Assembly: GCF_028858725.1 (NCBI RefSeq)
Contig: NC_084767.1
Span: 32,208,895-32,272,894, forward strand
Direction: 5' to 3'
Length of the DNA: 64,000 bases
Source of the DNA: Colius striatus
Taxonomy: Eukaryota; Chordata; Aves; Coliiformes; Coliidae
Below are positions 1 through 64,000 of this stretch, piece after piece; position 1 is the stretch's first letter; every line of letters starts with the position of its first letter. The position numbers and the translations under genes are program-made. Under the pieces are notes generated by a model, which saw nothing but the letters and a program-made list of their open reading frames with translations, ran no database searches and was not told where the DNA came from.

Positions 1-109
1 TTATTTTGGGAACGTCTTGGATTGGTGAGATGTATATATAGACTAATTCATCTGCTTGCTCTCCCAAAAAGCATTGATACTAAAGCCCTGTGTTCTGTCC
101 CCATTGTAG

Positions 110-300
110 GTGACTTTGCTGTGCTGCTTAAAGCAGGTATGACAGTGAAGCAAGCTATTGTGTACAACCTGCTGTCAGCCATGATGGCATACGTGGGGAT
201 GCTGATTGGCACTGCGGTGGGACAGTACACCAACAACATCACCCTGTGGATCTTTGCCGTCACTGCAGGCATGTTCCTCTACGTGGCACTGGTTGACATG
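110..300 (+). CDS. SLC39A10: SLC39A10 penultimate coding exon
   Basis: 191 bp. The acceptor is a pyrimidine-rich run ending in ccattgtag at 109 and the donor is gtaaga at 301. The first two bases complete a glycine codon begun in the previous exon, then 63 codons run to VALVDM. It encodes two membrane helices: AIVYNLLSAMMAYVGMLIG and LWIFAVTAGMFLYVALVDM. Bases 1-109 are the end of the upstream intron. Confidence 0.95.
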
Positions 301-3300
301 GTAAGATTGTTGTGATTCTGTCATTTTTCTATTCCATGCAGGAATCCTAGGACATGAAATGGCACCTACAACTGAACATTTTTGTTATAACAAATATCTG
401 TAGACAGTAGACGGTTGTTTCAGTTCTATGGCTTTTGAAAAATGTTGCATATACTTTTGAGAGATATAGTGGAGTTTTACAGTTGCTTACCCATTTGGGT
501 TACTGCTACTTGAGGTCTGCCAGTTACTCTTCTTAAAATATAGGAACTGCAGCGAGTTGGGAAAGACACACTTCCCAGTGATAAACTAACAACTTCCCAC
601 TAATAAAAATAGGATGATTCTCTCATTTTGTGGATGGGGAACCAGATATTGGAGTTCAATCCAGTATTTAGAATTGTTCTTCACCAAAATTTGTCACATA
701 CTTGATTCTGGAAAGCTTAGTCTGAACCTTTAGGATGAGGAGCTCTTGTGGTGATTAGCATGTTTTAAAACTAGCTGGTGGAAAAATGCTGCTGCTGGAA
801 GAAGCTCTAGGTGCGCTAAATTTAGTGTGTGTACAGCGTAGATATATCCAGATACTTCAGGCAGCAATGCCATTGTGCACATGGTGTCAGTCCGTATTCA
901 ATCCTGGTTTCTCTACTAAGCTGCTTCAGAAATGTATTAAGTAAATCCATTTTCTCACTTCTTGTCTTTCTCAAGCCTGATAATGATGAGATTGGGCTTT
1001 ATTTGGGGGGCATTTTGTAAGGCTCTTCCTGCTTTTAATATTCAGAGAAAAAGATGTGTCACTTCCCTGAATTTTAAAAACACATCTCCTATTGATTTAA
1101 ATTATTAACCAAAAAGACTAGACGTTCCAACCTAGTTAAAGCTTTAATTGATAAGGGTTCAGACAGCTTTTTGTGCAGTGACTCCCTAGGTTTCCATTGC
1201 TTCATTCACAAACTACTCTTAGTACAGAAATCTAAAGCAGAGGCAAGCTTCCTCAACAGCTGTTCTTTTTCTCCCTAAATAGACTAAGCAGCCATCTACT
1301 TACTATCAGTACATTGCTACTAGGATCACCTGGTATGGCTACATCCTGCTTATATAAAAAACCTGTATTTTGACTGATTTTAACACTGCTTTGAGTGATG
1401 TTCCAATAGAGACTTTGTTTAACCTCATGGCATTTCTGTAGAGAGTGTTTTGGAATGAGGACCAGCCTGTTTCAGTTGTGCTTATAATAGAATATTTTAC
1501 TGTTCTGAAGTATTATAGACCATGCGTTTTCAGTTTTCCAAATTTCTTTAGAGATTTTGTTGCCTTAGTTGTATTAGCCAGTTCTGCTCTCCTACATGCA
1601 TTTTTGCTGACCATCCTGTTTTCAAACCACATTTTTAGCAACTTCCTCAAAAGTTAATTGGTGCAGGAGTGAAACATGTGCTGTTTGACTCTGACTGGCT
1701 GACTTGTTGAAGCAGTCAGGCATCTGTCAGTTACATGAAGCCACAGACAGACATCTAGTTTCAGTGATTCTCATTGAAGCAGCATCACAGCTTTGTCAGA
1801 TCCCTGTCTATGAGGCTGTCAGATGTCTGCGCTGGTGTGGGATTATTTCCCCAGTGCCAACCAAAGCAGCTGATGTTACTAAGATCCCTCTCCCCTTTGC
1901 TGCCATGGTATGGTCAGTAATTGCCAGTTCCTGGCTGTGGCTGCTCAGTCTGTGGTTTCTCAGCCTCAGTGGTATCACTGAAGCATTAATGAAGACTGCT
2001 GAAAGCACGAGTTCAGTTTCTGCTGTATTTACTGGTATCAGCAGAAGTTGTCTCGGCTGTTCTGACCTGTGGCAAATTTACCTCTGTAGTTGGTCTTTGT
2101 TCCACAGTTTTGGGAATGCCAGCTGTCACTATTTGTAGCTAAGACTTGCACTTCTATTCATCATACTCTCCTTTTTCATGTCCATGACCAGAAACCTTGG
2201 ACGTAATGGAGTACTGTGCTCTTCCTAGGTTTTGAAACTGATGCCAGAATATTCTTTCACTATTAAGAGCATCTTTAGATTTGGAACAGGAATATTATGT
2301 TTCTCTAGATGCTGGCTACAAAACTTGAATTACATGTAGATCTTTTATTCAAGAAACACGAAGGTGAGACTTGGCAGCAGCAATTCTAGCACAATGCTCT
2401 AGTTAGGTTTCGTATTACTTGGTGACCACAACTCTGATTTATTAAAAAGAAAGAAATAATTCTGCAACAAGTGTTGCCTGCCAACAGGAGAGCTATATGG
2501 CAATATTCAGCACTGTAAAGTCTACGATTGCTTCTTTTAATGACTTAAGGGTACTCTTACATTTGGTGTGGTGCTTGCTGTTAGGCTGCCTGGTCTATTG
2601 TGTAGATGATAAACAGTTTTCATACCAGTTCTGGTTTTTGGGTTTTTTTATATTTCAGTAGTCAGTGAGTCAAAGTACTTGTAAACTTTATGTATCTTTT
2701 TGAGATACAGTAATGCCAGATGATTAACATATTTGGGTTTTTAGCAGATTTGATGCTCTAATAATTTGTCATTCTCTGTTTTGCTGTATTCAGGTGCTCA
2801 GAATAACCAAAACTATTCTCTCCTATCTAATGAAGAGCAATAAATAGAGACTTGAGCTGTGTACTACCTCAAGTTTTTTCCATTTTATTCTGTATTATCT
2901 TTTTATGTGCTAAATGTGTCTTGAAGGAATTTCTTTGTTCACCTCATGATTTCTTTAATTAATTTCTTTGTAAAACATATTCTTTCTCTTCTGTATGGGT
3001 GGCTTTGTTAGACACTTCATAAAATCTATTTTTGCATCTTTCAAGTCAGCTATTATTTATTTGTTGCTTTTGTCAGTAATATTTGACTTTCCTTCATTGG
3101 TGAGGGATATAAGGAATATCTGTATCTTTGAGAACTTTTTATAACTTTATATGGAATTTCTTTTGAATTACTTGTAGTTGTTATTCCTGTATTTAAAGGG
3201 GAAAGGTATGTGAATTTGTGTATGTAACATGACAAATGAATGCCTAAGTTAATCAGCCAAGTCATTATAAAGGGTATATTTATAGTAATGCAATTACTGT

Positions 3301-3839
3301 AGAAGTGGTCAAAGCACTTTATTATGTTTATTTGAGCATGACTTAATTAAAGTTCAGTAAAAGAACTTCAAAGAGCACAACTCAAAGAATGCTGAGTGGT
3401 CCTTATCTTGAGGAACTTAAAGTCCAAGTAGATGAGTGATCCAGTAAAGAAAAAAAAGTCCAAAGGAAAGGAAAGGCATTTTTAGTTTGTTTTGTAAACA
3501 CATGATGCAATCATCCTTTTACCAAATATAGTGGTTAGGTAGAGTTTAAGCTATGTCTTACTGTATTCTTTTATAACTGAATTCTGAAGTGTTTATTCTT
3601 GACAATATCATCTTGTAAACTTGCCCATGTATAAAGGGAATAGAGGTGAAATATCTTTTCTAAACTGTTTTTCCTTTCAGCTTCCAGAAATGCTTCATGG
3701 AGATGGAGATAATGAAGAGCATGGTTATTGTCCAGTGGGGCAGTTCATACTTCAGAATCTAGGCCTGCTTCTTGGATTTGCCATCATGCTGGTGATTGCC
3801 CTCTATGAAGATAAAATTGTGCTTGACATCCAGTTTTGA
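110..3839 (+). CDS. SLC39A10: SLC39A10 (ZIP10) zinc transporter, last two coding exons (3' partial)
   Basis: LIV-1 subfamily ZIP transporter that moves zinc into the cytosol across the plasma membrane. The window holds coding segments 110-300 and 3681-3839, which join in frame (phase 0) to give the last 116 residues. The first residues, Gly-Asp, finish the family's HExPHExGD metal-site motif, whose earlier part must be in the preceding exon off the left edge. Three hydrophobic helices follow, matching TM6, TM7 and TM8. The end, LYEDKIVLDIQF then TGA, together with LPEMLHGDGDNEEHG at the exon junction, matches my memory of SLC39A10 better than its paralogue SLC39A6. The gene lies tail-to-tail with DNAH7, as in human. 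Length before the window cannot be judged. No damage is seen. Confidence 0.95.
301..3680 (+). other. SLC39A10 last intron
   Basis: 3.4 kb of AT-rich intron between donor gtaaga (301) and acceptor ttcctttcag (3671-3680). It contains an open frame of 144 codons at 1704-2138 with no recognisable domain and no splice logic. I treat that as chance. I saw no clear repeat in it. Confidence 0.8.
3681..3839 (+). CDS. SLC39A10: SLC39A10 terminal coding exon
   Basis: Acceptor ttcctttcag ends at 3680. There are 52 codons plus TGA at 3837-3839. The exon starts with the conserved LPEMLHGDGDNEEHG loop and ends with the last membrane helix (about QFILQNLGLLLGFAIMLVIA) and a short cytosolic or luminal tail. 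Reading frame and length match the family. Confidence 0.96.
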   Translation, partial: LPEMLHGDGDNEEHGYCPVGQFILQNLGLLLGFAIMLVIALYEDKIVLDIQF

Positions 3840-4310
3840 CCTAATTCTGGTAATCACTGTGGTTCCAATAACGTTACTATATGGCTTTGAGTCTGCACTG
3901 TTTCATTGTATGCACGTTGCTCAGAGGAGAAGCAGTGGCTTGCACTGCTTACAGAAGTACAGCATATTCATTTCTGTGTCAACTAACTTCTGCATTTTTT
4001 CTAATTCAAGTCAGATGACATTTCCCAAAGGATCTTCTAAACTCTAAGTAATTGACAATTAGGAAAGACTAAATATGATAAATAAATGCCAAGTTCAGTG
4101 TACTATATAGGGAGCACTGCTTGCTTAAGGAAAAAAAAATACAGTGAATCATCTCCTTTTTTGGGAAAGTACCATTTTGTCAGTACAGTTGAACAGAACT
4201 CAGAAAATATTATGGCTGAAATTTGCACCTCTGCAAGGAACCTGAGTATTAAGTAACACATACATGTGTCTCGATATCTGTGTATAGATATAGATACATA
4301 CAGCTACGCA

Positions 4311-4316
4311 TGTATA

Positions 4317-4347
<31 letters not shown>

Positions 4348-4348
4348 G
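4311..4348. repeat. TA/TG microsatellite
   Basis: Alternating TA and TG dinucleotides in the presumed SLC39A10 3' UTR, within a wider purine-pyrimidine alternating tract of about 4255-4370. Confidence 0.9.
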
Positions 4349-6869
4349 CACGTGTGTCTGTGTGTAAATCTATTAATTCTGTGCTAATTCTTCTGCATAG
4401 TGTATGAAATGTATGAAGCATGAAATCTAACAACAGCACATGACTGTAAGCCACTGTGCTGGTTTAATTTTTTTATCAGAAACCCAAAAACTAAACGGTG
4501 TTTAAATTTTTCAATTATGCATTAAGCTGTATCACCATCATTATAAACTTCATGTGTAAGGAGGCACACTGTTGCAATATACACTGCAAAGTGCTGTCTT
4601 CTGTTGAGGATCAGTTTGACAATGTTTTTCCTGACTAAGATTTATTTGATGTTTATTCCTTGACATTGGTAGGAAAATGCGGTAGAAGTAGTGTTAGCTT
4701 GGGGAAATCTCTGATGTTGGGAGTTATTGAGCTATTTCCGGTTCTTTTTTACAGATGCTAAACGTGTATTGTGTGCCACTTGCAGCATAAACTACTGAAG
4801 AATTGTGGCTGTGAATTTGCGCAAACTCTTACCAGGGAATCCGTATGGGAATTTCTCCTTTTGTGTTGTGTTTTTTTTTTTAAAAAAAACCACTTATTTT
4901 GGACTGTTTTTTCCAATCCAAAGTGCAAGATGCTAGTTACTGAACCTGAGCACAAAGGTCAATTTATGCTCTGTGTATGTAGTACTGGTAGGTTATTTAT
5001 AATGCTGTAATATCAGACCAAAATCTGTTTCTACAATGCCTCGATATCAGACATTGTAGCACCAGCCATTTCTCGCAGTAGAGTATGTAAGAAGATTTCT
5101 ATTTCCAGTGTAAAGGAGTTCATTTCTATAATATTTTTTTACAGTTTTAGTATTTAAATTAGATGATCAAAAAGCAGATGTGATAGATCTGTGGTATGTG
5201 TAATTTGGAAGGATAGACTGAAAATTTGGGCCTTAACTTGGTGAGATCAGCTGTCCTAGATCAGGTTGTGCTGATATGCTTATATTGCCAGACATGAGTT
5301 AGTTCTTCTTGTACCCATTTCCTTAAAAAAATATGTGAGTTTGTGAGGATTGCAAGTTGATTCTGTAGTACCAGTTGTCTTTTATGTGTATACCACGTAA
5401 AAGCTGTATTTTGACTATGTGCTGTAAGTTTTGTTTTGGTCTGCTTGGTGCCAGTGTAGCTGCTACAAAAACCGATCCTAATGCCTTTAATGAGAGCCAG
5501 TTGGTATCTTCATTACATTTCAAGGTAACCTGTGTTTCCTGTGGCCCTTTACTTTTGAAAGCTTCATTGATCAATTTGGATTTTACTGAGAGCAGCTCAC
5601 ATATTTTCAAGATAGCAGTTGGTTCTTGCCAGTATTTCTTCCTAATGCAGTATCAAGAAACAGTATTAAGGGTCCATTTCAAGGAAGGGTGCAATTTCTT
5701 TAATTGAAGAAGCCAAAAGCCCAGAGTTCAAGTACGTAGACATTTGATGTTTTGGACTCCAATTTTCTTTTTTTCTTCTTTTAAACACATTTACCACTGG
5801 ACTCTAATTAGCAAACACACTGTTGTTAGCTTGAGATTGCTGAATTTCTGCAGTGTAAAGATCCTGGGTGACATTTTTGCATAGTGCCAATGTTAGGTCA
5901 CCAAGTACCATTTTCAAAGAGATTGAACTAACTGGATACCTTCTGAGGATCTAAGGTTAAAGAACCTATGTTTCTTCTGTATTAAACTGAGTCTTAATTT
6001 TCCTCTTCTGTTAATTCTGTTCAAGTCTAAGGGGGGTCACATAATGTGGCTGAACTCATATTTTGACAAATCATTTCTAAAAGTTTATTTCCTTTATTTC
6101 GTTTCAAATGAAGATTTTGTGTAGTAGATTTACTTTTCTATTAGTTGGAATATGGCTATAGCTTAACACACTGCCTCTGTAGGAGAGTAGTTAACTTCCT
6201 TCCAAGACCATCCTCAAACAAGGGAATAACATGGTCCTGGAAGGTAGGTACTGTATTTTTCATTACATATGAGTAGTTTTCTTTTATTTTCTACTATTTA
6301 TTACAAGTTATGAAGAGCAGTGTAACAGCTGTGACTTCTGTATGTTTCCACCAGTATTGAATTCCAAATGATTCCAACGTATGCTTTTGAGTCATGTTAC
6401 AGACAATCTGAATTCCACTACATTTCTACTTGGCTTCAACATTCCATTCTGTTTGAATCCAGAGTCTCATTTAACTTGTATTTGTTAGAGGGCATAAATG
6501 TTACTTGTATATTACAATGCTGTCACTGTGTGACATCCCGTATGAGTTTTGATGTAGATCACATTGCACTCAGCCCGCTGTGATTATGCTTAGAAAATAT
6601 CGTAGTTGCTAGATGCGGTGTGAATTTTTTTTTAAATTTTTATTTTCCTTTCCCCTCCCCATTAACAATTGAGTCTATGGTTTAAAATGTGATTTATAAT
6701 GTGATTATGGTCCTATAAGATAAGTTGCTGAGCTATCAGTCTTTTTGTTATCACTAAATCATTTTTTAAAATTTTCTAAAGCTGGAAATGATCAAATGCT
6801 GTTTAGGTCATTGTCAACGGTGTTGTGTTAATTTTATGTATGTTCCTTATAAATAAGGAGCCTTCAGGA

Positions 6870-6875
6870 AATAAA
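6870..6875 (+). terminator. SLC39A10: Probable distal poly(A) signal of SLC39A10
   Basis: AATAAA on the plus strand, followed by a GT/T-rich element near 6895-6912. It is the last plausible signal before DNAH7 begins on the other strand. Confidence 0.5.
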
Positions 6876-6899
6876 ATTAAACAAGGAGCAGATATTTTT

Positions 6900-7082
6900 G
6901 TTGGCTTTTATAAGGTTTTATTGCACACAACGAGTTTTAGTATTTTGTTTCAAATCTCAGGGAAAGCACAAATGCAGCGTTGTAAACAATGTCATTCTGA
7001 TATCTCTCTTTACATGGCATTTCTGGCCTGACACGCATCCTTTGTAAGTGATCTGGAAAATGCACCTACCTCCGTGACTGGC
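6900..7082 (-). other. DNAH7: DNAH7 3' UTR
   Basis: Non-coding minus-strand sequence from the TAA stop (7083-7085) to a cleavage site expected 10-25 bases past the AATAAA at 6922-6917. The exact end is inferred. Confidence 0.55.
6917..6922 (-). terminator. DNAH7: Probable poly(A) signal of DNAH7
   Basis: AATAAA on the minus strand (TTTATT on plus), 161 bases past the DNAH7 stop codon, giving a short 3' UTR. A TTGTTT-type downstream element is present on the minus strand near 6878-6884. Confidence 0.6.
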
Positions 7083-62567
<55,485 letters not shown>

Positions 62568-64000
62568 CACAGAATCACAGAATCTTAAGGGTTGGAAGGG
62601 ACCTCAAAAGATCATCTAGTCGAACCTCCCCGCTAGAACTGGACCACCTAGTGTAGGTCACACAGGAACTCATCCAGGTGGGTTTTGAATGTCCCCAGAG
62701 AAGGCGACTCCACCACCCATCTGGACAGCCTGTTCCAGTGCTCTGTCATCGTCACACTGAAGAAATTCTTCTTTGTATTTCTTTGGACCCTCTTATGTTC
62801 CAGCTTATACCCATTGCCCCTTGTCCTATTATTGGACATCACTGAGAAGAGCTTGGCTCCATCCTCCCGACTCCCACCCTTTATGTATTTCTAAACATTA
62901 ATGAGGTCATACTTCGGTCTCCTCCCAGCTAAAGAGCCCCAGCTCCCTTAGTCTTTCATCACAAGGGAGATGCTCCACATCTTTGTGGCCCTGTGCTGAA
63001 CTCTTCAGGAGCTCCATGTCCTTCTTGAACTGAGGGGCCCAGAACTGGATACGATAATCCAGATGTGGTCTCACGAGGGCAGAGAATAGAGGGAGAAGAA
63101 CCTCTCTTGACCTACTGTCCACAGCCCTTCTAATACACCCCAGGATGCCATGGCCTTCTTGGCCATGAGAGCACATTGGTGGCTCATGGTCATCCTGCTG
63201 TCCACCAAGACCCCCCAGGTTCCTTTCCCCTACACTACTCTCTAACAGTTCATTGCCCAGCCTGTACTGGTACGTGGGGTCATTCTTTCCCAGATGCAAG
63301 ACTCTACACTTGTCCTTGTTGAATTTCATTAGATTTCTCCCTGCCCAACCCTCCAGCATGTCCAGGTCTTGTTGAATGGCAGCACAGCCTTCTGGTGTGC
63401 CAGCCACTCCCCTCAGTTTAGTATCATCAGCAAACTTGCTGACAGTGCCCCCTGTGCCCTCATCAAGGTCATTCATGAATATATTGAACACTAACAGTCC
63501 CAGCACCGACCTGAGAGACTCCACTAGATACAGGCCTCCAACTAGACCCTGTCCCACTGATCACAACTCTCTGCCTTCTTCTCTTCAACTAGTTAACAAC
63601 CCACCTCACTACCTGATCATCCAGACCACGCTTTCTCAGTTTTGCTGCCAGGATGCTGTGGGAGACGGTGTCAAATGCTTTATTGAAATAAAGATAAACC
63701 ACATCCACTGCACTGCTATGATCTATCCATCTGGTTACATCTACATAAAAGACTATCAGGTTGGTCAAACATGACTTTGCTTTGGTCAAGCCATGTTGAC
63801 TGCTCCTAATGACCCTCTTGTCCTTTAAATGCCTTACTTAGGGTAAGTTGTTCCATCATCTTTCTGGGGATGGAGGTGAGATTGACTGATCTGTAGTTAC
63901 CTGGCTCCTCCTTCTTGCCATTTTTGAAGACTGGAGTGATATTTGCTTTCCTCTAGTCCTCAGGCACCTCTCCTGTTCTCCACGACTTATTAGAGATGAT
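62568..64000 (-). mobile_element. CR1 LINE with broken reverse-transcriptase frames, running off the right edge
   Basis: The longest CR1 copy here (at least 1.4 kb). The plus strand opens with the reverse complement of the 3' tail (cacagaatcacagaatctta). On minus, an open frame at 63557-62907 carries the FADDTKL motif C of the reverse transcriptase (FADD codons 63423-63434) and the downstream thumb-like region. A separate frame at 63789-63589 carries motif A as YFNKAFD, with Tyr (63688-63690) where the catalytic Asp is expected. The two frames differ by a shift. It is an inactive copy in a DNAH7 intron and its 5' part lies beyond the window. Confidence 0.93.
62907..63789 (-). pseudogene. CR1 ORF2 reverse-transcriptase remnant
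   Basis: Two adjacent out-of-frame pieces of the CR1 ORF2 reverse transcriptase. Motif A lost its first Asp (63688-63690) and motif C FADD is kept. A frameshift or stop between 63557 and 63589 separates them. It is non-functional as read. Confidence 0.85.

Larger units (their letters stand above)
3840..6895 (+). other. SLC39A10: SLC39A10 3' UTR (probable extent)
   Basis: About 3 kb of non-coding sequence between the SLC39A10 stop and the DNAH7 3' end. Possible poly(A) signals are AATAAA at 4081-4086 (short form) and at 6870-6875. The second is followed about 20-35 bases later by a T/GT-rich stretch, as expected for a cleavage site. Human SLC39A10 is known for a long 3' UTR, so I favour the distal site. 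The open frame of 110 codons at 5375-5707 looks like chance. Confidence 0.55.

Noticed and set aside
1704..2138. 144-codon plus-strand frame in the SLC39A10 intron
   Set aside because: No recognisable domain, no matching splice signals and typical chance composition. It sits inside an intron.
5375..5707. 110-codon plus-strand frame in the presumed SLC39A10 3' UTR
   Set aside because: An overlapping frame also exists on the minus strand and no family resemblance was seen. Best explained by chance.

Overview
The window is intron-rich vertebrate nuclear DNA, almost certainly from a bird. The evidence is CR1 LINE fragments with the avian-type 3' tail, several LTRs of kinds I recognise from avian endogenous retroviruses, and the gene order SLC39A10 (plus strand) tail-to-tail with DNAH7 (minus strand), which is also the order on human chromosome 2q32. 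The species cannot be fixed from the sequence alone; the LTR types suggest a neoavian bird.

Layout. Positions 1-3839 hold the last two coding exons of the zinc transporter SLC39A10 on the plus strand, followed by a 3' UTR of probably about 3 kb. Its likely poly(A) signal (6870-6875) lies within about 50 bp of the likely DNAH7 poly(A) signal on the other strand (6917-6922). From there to the right edge, the minus strand carries the C-terminal half of DNAH7, an axonemal inner-arm dynein heavy chain. I could place 28 coding exons (61397 down to 7083). They join in frame with no disruption and encode 1985 residues, from the AAA3 Walker B motif through an EF-hand-like loop, AAA4, stalk coiled coil 1, the microtubule-binding domain, coiled coil 2, AAA5, AAA6 and the C-terminal domain. 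The 5' half of the gene lies beyond 64000.

The most notable item is a complete four-exon survivin-type gene (BIRC5-like, 182 codons, plus strand, 21364-24487). It is nested antisense inside one DNAH7 intron. All its splice sites are canonical, it has a good start context and a poly(A) signal at 24744. Its BIR domain is one residue short between the last two zinc ligands, and its C-terminal tail is longer than and unlike mammalian survivin.

The rest is intron. It holds CR1 fragments (one with broken reverse-transcriptase reading frames at 62568-64000), a 1285-bp solo LTR with a perfect 5-bp target duplication (58000-59284), three other LTR pieces, microsatellites and AT-rich unique sequence. 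I found no tRNA, rRNA, CRISPR or bacterial-type features. The genes show no operon-like link: SLC39A10 is a membrane zinc importer, DNAH7 a ciliary motor and the BIRC5-like gene a cell-division or apoptosis regulator. Their closeness is positional.
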